From: Alicyclobacillus fastidiosus
GTDB lineage: Bacteria > Bacillota > Bacilli > Alicyclobacillales > Alicyclobacillaceae
Reading direction: 5' to 3'
Assembly: GCF_026651875.1 (NCBI RefSeq)
Contig: NZ_CP104067.1
Span: 3,703,501-3,767,500 of the forward strand
Length of the DNA: 64,000 nucleotides
This document shows, one piece after another, positions 1-8,165 of this stretch. The notes below the pieces were generated by a model that saw only the letters and a program-made list of their open reading frames with translations, made no database searches and had not been told where the DNA came from. The translations under genes were made by a program, and so were the position numbers. Numbering within the stretch: position 1 is the first letter of the stretch; each line of letters begins with the position of its first letter.

Positions 1-72
1 TTCCGGATTGTCTTGAAAACGGGCTACGATTCCATTCTGCATGTCCATAACGAGTAGTGCCGGTTTGTTCAT
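1..72 (-). CDS. Isochorismatase-like cysteine hydrolase, N-terminal end only
   Basis: The first 24 codons of a gene that runs off the left edge. The peptide starts MNKPALLVMDMQNGIV, which is the hallmark opening of the isochorismatase/nicotinamidase-like cysteine hydrolase fold: a beta strand ending in the catalytic Asp of the D-x-Q motif. An AGGAG ribosome site lies a suitable distance before the ATG. It is divergent from the TetR gene, and the shared intergenic region carries two copies of a palindromic motif, so it is very likely the target of that regulator. The catalytic Lys and Cys lie outside the window, so the substrate cannot be judged. Confidence 0.8.
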   Translation of the reverse strand, partial: MNKPALLVMDMQNGIVARFQDNPE

Positions 73-109
73 GTGTGTTTTACACTCCTTCGGATTGATT
101 TATAATAAG

Positions 110-150
110 CGGGGAATTCTCCACATGATTTTAAACGGGGAAGTCTCCAC
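110..150. promoter_or_regulatory. Two TetR-type operator half-palindromes
   Basis: CGGGGAATTCTCCAC (110-124) and CGGGGAAGTCTCCAC (136-150) differ at one base. Each is nearly palindromic around GGRGAANTCYCC, and they start 26 bp apart, about two and a half helical turns. They sit in the only intergenic space between the hydrolase and the TetR gene, which is the usual layout for an autoregulating TetR repressor. Confidence 0.75.
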
Positions 151-157
151 TTGTCAA
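128..157 (-). promoter_or_regulatory. SigA-type promoter of the hydrolase gene
   Basis: On the minus strand TTGACA (157-152) is followed after 18 bp by TAAAAT (133-128). The second operator (136-150) fills the spacer almost exactly, so a bound repressor would block RNA polymerase. Confidence 0.65.
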
Positions 158-192
158 TTAGGTTCGAAAATCTGATGTAGGGACTGGATATC

Positions 193-771
193 GTGAAGAG
201 CACGGGACAAAAGAAGGGTCGAGCAGAACGCCGCGATGCTGCTGAAAATCGTCAGCGGATATTGGATGCGGCAATAAAGCTTTTTGAACAACACGGTGTT
301 GAGCAGGTCAGTATGAACCAAATTGCGATGGAAGGCTCGGGAACTCTTTATCGACGTTATAAAAACAAAAGTGAGTTATGTCTGGATTTAATTAAAGACA
401 ACATCGTTCTGCTTTTCGAGGACATTGACGTGTACTTGAAACAGCATCAGACCGCCCCACCGCGTCAGCGGTTAAAAGGGGTACTCAGTCTATTTATGCG
501 TTTTCGCGATAAAAAACTTCAGTTGCTGACAGGTGTTGAAGAGGGAGCACTAGCGGGTAGTCATTTTCAGTTCAATCTGCACGAAATTGTCGTTCAACTG
601 CTCAACGAGATGAAAACAGACGAGCATACCGAACCGAACACTGTGTTTAAGGCTGATATGTTACTGATGGCATTAAGAAGTGATTCATATGTGTTTCAAA
701 GAGATGTGCGTGGGTATTCGTCTGAATCGTTTTTGGAGCAAATTTGCTTGACATTTTTTCCGGAGAGATAG
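193..771 (+). CDS. TetR/AcrR-family transcriptional regulator with shortened HTH
   Basis: 192 residues, normal for the family. Residues 15-65 form the N-terminal DNA-binding domain: the helix RQRILDAAIKLFEQHG, then the recognition segment ending GTLYRRYKNKSEL. The rest is an all-helical ligand domain. The HTH reads IAMEGSGTLYRRY (residues 44-55), whereas family members have three more residues in the turn (IA-x-x-AGVGxGTLYRRF). This looks like an in-frame loss of 9 bp, so DNA binding may be impaired. The start is GTG with a weak ribosome site. It is divergent from the cysteine hydrolase, with two operator-like repeats between them. The ligand is unknown. Confidence 0.85.
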   Translation: MKSTGQKKGRAERRDAAENRQRILDAAIKLFEQHGVEQVSMNQIAMEGSGTLYRRYKNKSELCLDLIKDNIVLLFEDIDVYLKQHQTAPPRQRLKGVLSLFMRFRDKKLQLLTGVEEGALAGSHFQFNLHEIVVQLLNEMKTDEHTEPNTVFKADMLLMALRSDSYVFQRDVRGYSSESFLEQICLTFFPER

Positions 772-835
772 CCTACAGCTATCCATGAAGCTTAAAAAAG
801 CGAATGTCGCCATCATACTCAAATCACAATACAAG

Positions 836-859
836 GGCTGCCGCTGGGTAGCCTTTTTT
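836..859 (+). terminator. Intrinsic terminator of the TetR gene
   Basis: GGCTGCC (836-842), loop GCTG, GGTAGCC (847-853), then six T. One G-T wobble in the stem. It lies 65 bp after the TetR stop codon. Confidence 0.8.
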
Positions 860-1640
860 AAACAGATTTATGACATCGATGCTAATAACACTTATCCACC
901 CTTATTGCGCTAAACTCGTTAGCTGAAGAAGGAGCGATGCCGATTAGAACATCGCCCCGCTAATTTAAGAATAATCAGTGCTTTCGTCCTGCGGTAGGTC
1001 GGTTCAAGGTCACCCATTACGTACATACTGCACGCACTGTTTAACTACAAGCTTACGTTTCAAGTGTACATCCACTATGGAGTTTGATCATGTGTAAAAT
1101 CTACAAGTGAGCGAGGGAAAACCCGTAGACAAAAAACCGACACTGCCAATTCAACGCACATTGATTGTTCCGTAATCACAATGGAGAATCATTAACTGCT
1201 CACTTCTTCTATAAAGCCTTGGTTCATGAAAAAACCGGGGTGTTACAGACAGAGTTCGTCGAAAACTACAATTATCATTGCATCAAGACACCAGAACTTT
1301 GATAACTTGTCTCAGCAAGGAAAATTAAGACTGACCGTACGATTGAAGGTCGCTTAACGTGGGAAAATATAATGGACGAGATTGGTACCGAAGTAATACT
1401 CATTAGCATCTGATCGCCCAGGGAAGACCCCGGGCTTTTATTTTAAATCTCATTTAGAGCAGTTTTAGCATTAGCGTGGTTTAGGGGAGTTATGTTATAT
1501 TGGTCGGCTCTAATTATAGCCTGAATCCGTGACGTCTGTAGAGACTGGTCAAGGTAGTTTTGAACATGACTCCAAGCGTCGGCGAGCAGTCAACAGAGTG
1601 GTTCATTTTTGCAGAAGAGAGGAGTCTGTGAATTTGTCCA
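860..1640. other. Gene-free stretch before the IS1380-type transposase
   Basis: No frame has a plausible start and ribosome site. A short open frame near 1320-1410 has a coding-like look but no start. It is followed by a GC hairpin with T-rich trailer at 1416-1445 (GCCCAGGG/CCCCGGGC), which resembles a terminator and suggests an eroded gene. I found no terminal inverted repeat for the neighbouring transposase here. Confidence 0.4.
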
Positions 1641-1708
1641 CAGGTGAATAACCCCTTCGTTTCAGGGATGCATTCACATGTGGATACATCGGACGCTCTT
1701 TCCCTTCT

Positions 1709-3052
1709 TCATCCAAATGCTTCGTATAGTCGCCTAAACACGGGCAACCACCGGTTACCTCGTCCGAATCGTAGCCGTGTCTGCCTCGCGTGTCTCGTCA
1801 TTTTCGCCGCAAGCGTGATGAGATTCTGGATCACGGTGCGTATGCGTCGCCTCTCTGCTTTCTTCCGAATCGGTGCATCCTGCTCTCTCAGGCTCTCCTG
1901 TCCGATGATGCGCAACAGGTTATATGCCAGTACACCAAAATGCAAGACAAGGTCGTTCGTTGCAAACTTCCCCGAGGGCAACCGTTCCAAATCTAAATCT
2001 GTCTTGATCTCGCTATGAAATTGCTCCATCGTTCCATGTGCATGATACAGGTCGATGATCACCTCTGGAGCCTCTGGCAAGCTCGTGACGTAGACGTTTA
2101 CCTCAATGCTCGGGATGAGTAATGCTTGACCGTCGCTCTGGATCGTGCGTTCAATCACTTCAAACACCATCCGGACCGGTTTTTCTAATCCCTTCATTGG
2201 AGACAGGATGGACCCTCTGTACACCTTCTTCCCTGCACGGGGCTCTGTGTAGGTACCGTGTTGCTCAGCCGTCAGCAACCACGCATTCGGGTTCTCCTTA
2301 CGTAGGTTCTTCTTCACGATAAAGTCGGCCGAGGTTTCGTCGGCCCTGCATACGACTAAGTTTTCTACGCTGTCATTTCCCGCATCTAAGCGTACGAGTA
2401 GGCGCTTGTCCGAAATTCGTTGAGCATAGCGGATACTCTGAGCCAGAAACGCGGCGGTCCCCTTTTGACAATGTGTACTTCCCGTTCGGAACTCTACGTG
2501 AACGGCGTATCCTTCCTGTCCTAAGTAAGCGAAAATCGGCGCGTATCCGTCGCACCCTTTATAGGTACGAGACACGCCCTCCTTCTTGGTTCCTGAGTTG
2601 TCAAATGGGGATACATCAATGTCAAGCGGTAGATATTCACGATGCCCATCCCCCAGTACAATGGGTGCAAGGTACACGCCCACCTTGCTCAATAGGTCAG
2701 CTGATTCTTCGAGGATAACCGATTGCCAGTCACATTTTTCTTCGGGTGCTACGAGATCCAGGCGTTGGCGTAGTGTTGGACTCGACGGTACATTGGAAAT
2801 GGTCAGCGCTTCAGGGAAGAACTCGTCCTGACGCAACGGCTCAATGTGGTCAAAGTCGCTCTTCCCCTGACACAAGAGGCCCAGGTAGGCGTAGGCAACA
2901 TCTTGATTCGAAATTTCCGTATACGCGCGCCCTGGGACAGGGAGGGCATTGAGACGTGCGGATAGTTGAGTCTTGCCAAGGAGCAGTCCAACCAGAGCAA
3001 GTCCAGAATGGGATGTCAATATTTCATCTGACTCTTCGATCACAAAACGCAT
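1709..3052 (-). CDS. IS1380-family transposase
   Basis: A complete 447-residue DDE transposase, normal length for IS1380. Visible family features are PLDIDVSPFDNSGTKKEG (acidic D144/D146), the RLDAGNDS block with D223, and the C-terminal YHAHGTMEQFHSEIK block carrying the catalytic Glu (about 343-348), followed by a helical domain. No frameshift or internal stop is seen, so the protein may be active. I could not find matching terminal inverted repeats or a target duplication on either side, so the element ends are unresolved. It closes the left side of a small cargo region (PRTase-HAD fusion and acetyltransferase) whose right side is closed by another IS. Confidence 0.92.
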   Translation of the reverse strand: MRFVIEESDEILTSHSGLALVGLLLGKTQLSARLNALPVPGRAYTEISNQDVAYAYLGLLCQGKSDFDHIEPLRQDEFFPEALTISNVPSSPTLRQRLDLVAPEEKCDWQSVILEESADLLSKVGVYLAPIVLGDGHREYLPLDIDVSPFDNSGTKKEGVSRTYKGCDGYAPIFAYLGQEGYAVHVEFRTGSTHCQKGTAAFLAQSIRYAQRISDKRLLVRLDAGNDSVENLVVCRADETSADFIVKKNLRKENPNAWLLTAEQHGTYTEPRAGKKVYRGSILSPMKGLEKPVRMVFEVIERTIQSDGQALLIPSIEVNVYVTSLPEAPEVIIDLYHAHGTMEQFHSEIKTDLDLERLPSGKFATNDLVLHFGVLAYNLLRIIGQESLREQDAPIRKKAERRRIRTVIQNLITLAAKMTRHARQTRLRFGRGNRWLPVFRRLYEAFG

Positions 3053-3113
3053 GAAGGCACCACCAAGTAGGTGAGGTAGATTCGTCCATCTGATAGCGCC
3101 ATTTTACTTGATT

Positions 3114-4058
3114 TCACGCGATTTTTGTCGTCCTCTTGAAAATCCACGTCACGGATTCAGGTATAGTACTTTTCCCTCGATTAAACCACGTAACACGCAA
3201 CTCGGGATACATCGATGCTATATACAATGCCTGCTCAGCGCTACTCTCTACAAAATGTGTATATCCTAGTTCCAGTGCCTTTCTGCCCTTCCATTGCGCC
3301 TTAAATTCCGGACTTGCGTCTAACTCACCTTCATCTCGAAGAACAACTGATACATCTATTCCAAATTGCCTTAACCACGTCTCTGTACGTTCTCTGTCTA
3401 TTTCTGGACGAGATGTAATCACGATATCCTTTGATGAAACCTGTGGCGCATACTCTGCGAGAGGAGTATTATCGCGCTGTATCAGTGCAGCTTCGATATC
3501 CTCATCGTATACATTCCGTTCAATGTCATTTAAGAAAACTCCGTCCATATCCCAAGCAGTTCGTTCGTATTCATGATCAGGTAGTGCATCTGCCCTACTC
3601 TCTCCGTTAATCCGATAACGATTCCATGGAAACAAGACTTGGAGATCATCGTTGGTCCAATCAAAACAACTATACTCTGGTGTCGTTGCGGCGAATGGCA
3701 TTTTGCAAACTACAAGTGTCGAAACCGTGTAGCCTTGGCTTAATAAGAAGTTGCGACAGTTCAGCAAAGTCTTGCCTTTACCCGCTGAATCTTCACAAAG
3801 AAGAAGCTTGGTTTTGGGTTCCGGTGCAGGACCAACCCACTCCACGCTGGCATTAGGACGATAGTAACGGATAAAGTGTACAGGGAGTCCCGTCAGAAAC
3901 GCCATGTGCATCCCCACAAACGTTCCCCCACGCAAAAGAATCACAATTGCATCAAACTGTCCACCTCGGACGTCGTTCGCCATAGCGTCTAACTTTAACG
4001 CGATAGTATTGTAGTCAAGATAGGCGTTCCCAGACCACTTATCGTTGTGTGTAGGCAT
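3114..4058 (-). CDS. Phosphoribosyltransferase-HAD phosphatase fusion
   Basis: 314 residues with two domains. Residues 1-155 look like a type I phosphoribosyltransferase: the IVILLRGGTFVG strand-loop and a PRPP-loop-like LLLCEDSAGKGKTL (85-98), in which one expected acidic residue is changed. Residues 165-314 look like a HAD hydrolase: motif I DMDGV (170-174), motif II ITSRPE (214-219), and a Lys-rich motif III region before FVESSAEQA, where the usual Asp pair is not clear. The ribosome site GGAGAATAACC precedes the ATG. It lies 53 bp after the GNAT gene in the same direction, probably one transcript. PRTase and HAD proteins occur together in the biosynthetic module of tellurite-type (Ter) stress systems, but no other Ter gene is visible. 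The substrate is unknown. Confidence 0.7.
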   Translation of the reverse strand: MPTHNDKWSGNAYLDYNTIALKLDAMANDVRGGQFDAIVILLRGGTFVGMHMAFLTGLPVHFIRYYRPNASVEWVGPAPEPKTKLLLCEDSAGKGKTLLNCRNFLLSQGYTVSTLVVCKMPFAATTPEYSCFDWTNDDLQVLFPWNRYRINGESRADALPDHEYERTAWDMDGVFLNDIERNVYDEDIEAALIQRDNTPLAEYAPQVSSKDIVITSRPEIDRERTETWLRQFGIDVSVVLRDEGELDASPEFKAQWKGRKALELGYTHFVESSAEQALYIASMYPELRVTWFNRGKSTIPESVTWIFKRTTKIA

Positions 4059-4111
4059 TGGTTATTCTCCAATCATTAAAGTAAGATACTCATATAAGAA
4101 TGCCATTCGGG

Positions 4112-4618
4112 TTATGCGATAGACAATCGATACGCTTTGACTATGATACCGTCATTAGCCGGTTCAAAATCTAATTGCGGTATTCGTTCAAATCCGATGC
4201 GCTCATATAATCTGATGGCATTTTTCATGAAATCGGCGGTATGTAGACCAATCGATTTGGAGCCTTTGACCTTGGCTCGGCGTATGCATTCAGCAATTAA
4301 TGCCGAAGCGACACCTCGGTTTCGTGCGCTTTGCGCAACTGCCAGCATCCTTATCTCAGGAAACTCAGACATGTCTGCGAGCCCCTTGTAGGCATCTGTA
4401 TTTTCAGGGCACAAAACGACACTGCCCACGATCTCGCCATCGAACTCAGCCACCAAAACTTCTACACCAACAGATACATCGGAATCAGATGATATTGCTT
4501 GCTTCAGCAATTTCCAATGTCCTTCAGGAATACTTTTCGAATGCTCTTCGTACGCTTCGACTCGTTGGTTCCGAATGAAATCCATTTCGTTTGCTACAGC
4601 TTCACGAACACTAATCAT
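4112..4618 (-). CDS. GNAT-family N-acetyltransferase
   Basis: 168 residues, the usual size for a single-domain GNAT enzyme, which moves an acetyl group from acetyl-CoA to an amine. The acetyl-CoA-binding motif A is clear: strand IRMLAVAQSARNRGVASALI (about residues 90-110) with the R-x-x-G-x-A pyrophosphate loop. It is followed by the motif B segment NAIRLYERIGFERI. The GGGGTGAGAATAA ribosome site precedes the ATG. It is first in a likely two-gene unit with the PRTase-HAD fusion, and both sit between two insertion sequences. The substrate cannot be told from sequence. Confidence 0.85.
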   Translation of the reverse strand: MISVREAVANEMDFIRNQRVEAYEEHSKSIPEGHWKLLKQAISSDSDVSVGVEVLVAEFDGEIVGSVVLCPENTDAYKGLADMSEFPEIRMLAVAQSARNRGVASALIAECIRRAKVKGSKSIGLHTADFMKNAIRLYERIGFERIPQLDFEPANDGIIVKAYRLSIA

Positions 4619-4874
4619 TTATTCTCACCCCATAAACTACTTCTCTACTGCGTCTGAATACATCTAGCATGTAATATAAGGAAAGGCTGAACAAGTTTTT
4701 TCCGTTAGCCAAGCCTCGTTTTCGATTAGGACTTTCTCCTCTAAAAAGACCGCTGACAACTGTGTACAAGCATTCTTGAACTCACCCCCTACGTACAAGA
4801 AAGGCAAACTGCCAAAAAGGATAATCATTAAAAATTTTAACTTCAAAGCTTAGATTTTTGAATTATTGAATAAT

Positions 4875-6322
4875 TGAGCGTTTTGCAGAATGAAGTTTTT
4901 TGATGGAGTAAAAAGAAACGACAAGCGAATTAGGGACTTACCTTTACATTTTTTGCAATGCACTTATGCAGGTATTATCATCAGTACGGACATTAGGCTA
5001 CTGTTTGCGTGCTAGCTGCCCTTCTCGTCGCAAGTGCAGATGCTAGCAAAACTATGACATTGAGATAAACATGTGTCGTGACTTTTTGGATACCACGAAC
5101 GTGAACATCGTTTGCCGTGAGATTCTCCTTAAGTCTTGAGTTACAGCGTTCAGTCGAAGTTCGTTCGTCGTACAACTCTGTCCAACCGCGTGTGTTTCGG
5201 TGTGGATTCGAGTAGCGACGAATATCTTCATTGATGTTCTTCTTGATAACCATTCCATAGTTGGAATCAGAGCAAGCTGCTGCCCCGAGAGGGCAATTCA
5301 CCTTGCCCAGAACGTGAGGGCAACGGAACTTTAGCCGATCACCATCAGCGTCCCAGTAGACCATGTCATAACCCATGGAGCAACAAGGTGTTCCGTTGGA
5401 CGCTATCCCAGCAGGTGGCTCTTTTTCACCTCTTCGGTTCAATGCTATGATTGCCTGTGCACCATAGCTGCGAGCGACTTCATAGTTCTTCACCTGGTCA
5501 TATCCGGCGTCCATCATGACGAACTTAACTTTCCAGCCGTAGTTCTCAACAACGTCTTTTATCAATGGCATCGCCATTTCTCCGTCATACACATGAGCAG
5601 GTGTGACCTCTAAGGAAATCGGTAGTTCACTAGCGGTATCTACAGCAAGATGAATTTTGTATCCGAACCATGTGAGTTTATTACCGAACGTGTCGAACTT
5701 GGCACCCCAATTGGCATTACCCGAACCTTTACTCCGTGATTTTGGCTGCTTTTTCTCATAGGCACCAATCGCCGTACTGTCGATAGCAATGTGACTCCCA
5801 TCAACAATACCGGACTCTTTACATTGGCTGACCAGGTCAATGAAGAGTTCCTTAGCAAGGCCTCTATCCACAACTGTCATGAAAACTCGACTGAATGTGG
5901 CAATCGATGGGGCTGGTTCATCTAACCGGAAACCGCATTGGTATCTAAACTGCAAGTCGGTTCCCAAGCGCTTGTGTAGCCGAGAAAAAGTCGAAATGCC
6001 CTCAAGCGGCGCAGCCAGTAACGCTCGTAAAATTGCTTCACGATTGATAGGTTTTGCACCCTGGGGTGACGAATTCCTCAACTTTGCGGCATATGGTTGC
6101 AAATCCAGTGCGGAAAAGAACAGCTCCAATCGCTCACTGGGTTCGATTTCCAGCCACTCTTCAAAGGAAAACAGAGACTTTTCGAGAAGATACAAGTGGA
6201 CTTTCCTCCTGTCGAGGTTTCTTGTTTCGTCACTTGAAATTTTCTCGATGTTGGGGTGAAGTCCTTTTTTATGTCTTGTTATCCCTTGCCCCGCAAGGGC
6301 TTAGAAATCTGCAAAACGCTCA
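4875..6322 (-). mobile_element. Complete insertion sequence of the IS5/IS1182 type
   Basis: The element is bounded by perfect 15-bp terminal inverted repeats, TGAGCGTTTTGCAGA at 4875-4889 and its reverse complement at 6308-6322. About 1448 bp long, with one transposase gene on the minus strand. Flanks are AT-rich (TAAT at 4871-4874 and 6324-6327), so a target duplication is possible but not certain. Confidence 0.9.
4993..6195 (-). CDS. DDE transposase, IS5/IS1182 type
   Basis: 400 residues. The N-terminal DUF772-like region (about 40-110) contains the NREAILRALLAAPL helix pair. The DDE core has AIDST (D139), FVMMDAGYD (D229) and ERTSTERCNSRLKE (E349). A Cys cluster around 271-308 (CCSMG, RCPH, CPLG, ACSD) looks like the zinc-binding insertion seen in IS1182-type enzymes. 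The frame is intact and lies within matched inverted repeats, so the element could be mobile. Confidence 0.93.
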   Translation of the reverse strand: MYLLEKSLFSFEEWLEIEPSERLELFFSALDLQPYAAKLRNSSPQGAKPINREAILRALLAAPLEGISTFSRLHKRLGTDLQFRYQCGFRLDEPAPSIATFSRVFMTVVDRGLAKELFIDLVSQCKESGIVDGSHIAIDSTAIGAYEKKQPKSRSKGSGNANWGAKFDTFGNKLTWFGYKIHLAVDTASELPISLEVTPAHVYDGEMAMPLIKDVVENYGWKVKFVMMDAGYDQVKNYEVARSYGAQAIIALNRRGEKEPPAGIASNGTPCCSMGYDMVYWDADGDRLKFRCPHVLGKVNCPLGAAACSDSNYGMVIKKNINEDIRRYSNPHRNTRGWTELYDERTSTERCNSRLKENLTANDVHVRGIQKVTTHVYLNVIVLLASALATRRAASTQTVA

Positions 6323-6440
6323 TTAATATAAAAGAGCAGCGTAAACCTAAAAGATTCAGACTGTCTTTCTGAGTTTCTATGCCTTCCGTTTTACATACGT
6401 TAGACTTTAGGTCACCCATTACGACAGTGATAAGATGGAA

Positions 6441-6525
6441 CTGTAGAGTAGAGGACTCGATCACCAGTCCCCCATCATCAAACCGTATGGGCGGTTTTCC
6501 CGCATACGGCTTTCCGACGTTCTTC
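6441..6525 (-). mobile_element. Group II intron 3' end (domains V and VI), remnant
   Basis: On the minus strand, AAGCCGTATGCGG-GAAA-ACCGCCCATACGGTTT (6512-6480) has the layout of domain V: an AGC catalytic triad, a long stem capped by a GAAA tetraloop, and a two-base bulge on the 3' side. It is followed by a domain VI-like hairpin, GGACT paired with AGTCC (6468-6452), ending in CTACTCTAC. No reverse transcriptase or intron 5' part is present upstream on this strand before the next gene, so it is a truncated relic next to the IS. Confidence 0.7.
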
Positions 6526-6817
6526 ACCCTGTGCACGTCCTTATACCGAGGGGCTTTTCGACGCTCCCCATCCACGTTCTTCACGCGTTCCACAATCTTC
6601 GCCACACAACACGAGGCTCGACTAACCTCTTGTCGCTTTCGTCGGGTTTCTATGACTATGCGGCTGGATGCACTTCTTGTTACAGCCTGCAGTTTTGCTT
6701 TCCTCCGCTTGGATCTTCACAACCCCACTACAAACATACAAACCTTCTAATTTATATTATTTATGGCTATACTGCATAAAAGTCGATTAGTATTGAATAC
6801 AACAAGGAGCTAGATAC

Positions 6818-7486
6818 ATGAGTTGGACCCATGGTCAACCACCTCGGGGGAATCAATCACCCTATGTAGACCCAAAGAGAGAGGGAAATTACCGACAAGG
6901 TCATAACCCTAATCAACGGCAGGCACCCACGTCCGACGCTGGACGAGCATCACGTCCCCAGCAGAGCAATGTTGCGGCTACGTTCACGCAAGAAGGTCTT
7001 CAGACGTTTTCCCAAATATTCTCCTCATTTGTAGAAGCTGCAATCGCCAAAGCTCTACCAGAGATTGTAGAGCGCTCGATCGAACGGAAAATGAGCGAAA
7101 TACTCGACCAAATTCGCAACGAGCTCCAACCATTGTTAACTAGTGTAATGACTCAGGCTTATAATGCAACGCAAGTCGTCGGAACGCACTCTCATACGGA
7201 CATTGAGGGCGATCAAACTCAAGAGACCAGCCATAACCAGGTGGTCACTGCAAATCCTGTTCAGTCAAAACCAGCTCGGCGACAAACAGACGAAGAACTC
7301 GAAATTCTGCTGAAAGTTTTAAAAGAGGCTGGACGTCCACTTCGGACTACTGAATTACGGTCTCTTGCACCTGAAGTTAAATGGGGAAGCAATCCGTCTG
7401 TAAAAATAAACAGTCTCATACAAGCATCTGAGGGGCAGATTCAACGTGTAGGTAGAGGTCTCTATCAGTACACACCTTTTATCTGA
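6818..7486 (+). CDS. Unrecognised paralogous protein with winged-helix-like C-terminus, copy A
   Basis: 222 residues, not matched to a named family. It shares three blocks with the protein at 28263-29069: an N-terminus WTxGQPPRxNQSP (residues 3-15), a central amphipathic block NVAATFTQEGLQTFS then VEAAIAKALP (about 51-90), and a C-terminal block GRPxxxxELR through WGSNPSVK to RVGRGxYQY (about 170-220). The C-terminal block has the shape of a winged helix of the HARE-HTH kind: a helix with G-x-P, then a wing ending in a hydrophobic RVGRG-x-Y strand. The linker between blocks is Gln/Thr-rich and not conserved. AAGGAG lies 8 bp before the ATG. It stands alone. A DNA-binding role is inference. 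Confidence 0.85.
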   Translation: MSWTHGQPPRGNQSPYVDPKREGNYRQGHNPNQRQAPTSDAGRASRPQQSNVAATFTQEGLQTFSQIFSSFVEAAIAKALPEIVERSIERKMSEILDQIRNELQPLLTSVMTQAYNATQVVGTHSHTDIEGDQTQETSHNQVVTANPVQSKPARRQTDEELEILLKVLKEAGRPLRTTELRSLAPEVKWGSNPSVKINSLIQASEGQIQRVGRGLYQYTPFI

Positions 7487-7826
7487 GCCTCATTAATGTT
7501 GGATCTGGAATTCACGGTTTGTAAGTACAACGCTCGTAACACGCATGTGCCTATGGATGTGTCGGGACATGTAGAGTCCTGCATTCGATTACTCTGTCAC
7601 GGCAGTGACCTATCTGCCAGATTGATGCAGCGAAGCTCCAAAAGTTCTCGTTACCGCAAAGATCGATTTTTTCACCACGCTGATGAGACCGCTCAGCATG
7701 CTTTAACTCCCAACAAATCGTTAGAGTCTCAAGTAGTGGTGTAAATTCAGTGGTTAGATCTTGACGAAAAAGCCATCGAGTGCAATCTACTAAAAGTGAC
7801 GAGCAATCAGTAGAGGAGGCACATCG
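7487..7826. other. Gene-free stretch
   Basis: An open frame of 82 codons (7496-7744) has no ribosome site and no recognisable protein character. The last 80 bp should contain the left end of the IS256 remnant, but I see no clear terminal repeat. Confidence 0.4.
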
Positions 7827-8165
7827 ATGGCTTATACGGATAAGATCGCACTTTTGGAGTTGATTCGCAAGATCGGATTAGAAGATGGTGATGTGGACTT
7901 TTTGAAGGAGGGTCTGAGAGTCCTTACGCAGGCAGTGATGGATGCTGAGGTCAGCTCGCTTATCGGTGCTGAACGCTACGAGCGTACTAACAAGCGTAGT
8001 AATAGTCGAAATGGACACCGTGATAGAGAGTGGGACACTCGTGTTGGAACGATTGATCTACAGATTCCTAAGCTTCGTAGAGGGAGTTACTTCCCCAGTA
8101 TTCTGGAACCCAGGAGAAAAGCTGAGAAGGCGCTTTTATCGGTTGTTCAAGAGGCCTATGTGCAT
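7827..8165 (+). pseudogene. IS256-family transposase, N-terminal fragment
   Basis: The first 113 or so codons match the start of an IS256-type (mutator) transposase: a FLKEGLRVLTQAVMDAEV helix and the ERTNKRSNSRNGHRDREWD block with downstream IPKLRRGSYFPS. Homology stops at VVQEAYVH, where full-length proteins (about 390-410 residues) continue with VSTRKV. All catalytic residues are therefore missing. The GAGGAGG ribosome site before the ATG is intact. The sequence runs straight into an unrelated HNH-like tail. Confidence 0.85.

Noticed and set aside
1007..1021. AGGTCACCCATTACG also present at 6409-6423
   Set aside because: A 15-bp match once in a 64-kb window is near what chance allows, and flanking bases do not match. 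No element boundary could be built on it.
1709..3110. Terminal inverted repeats for the IS1380-type element
   Set aside because: I compared about 150 bp on each side by eye and found no matching pair, so only the transposase gene is reported.
4664..4846. 60-codon minus-strand frame with a hydrophobic start
   Set aside because: No ribosome site before its ATG, AT-rich intergenic position beside an IS end, and no recognisable protein character.
4871..6327. TAAT target-site duplication around the IS5/IS1182-type element
   Set aside because: The right copy is one base away from the repeat end and the surroundings are AT-rich, so it cannot be distinguished from chance.
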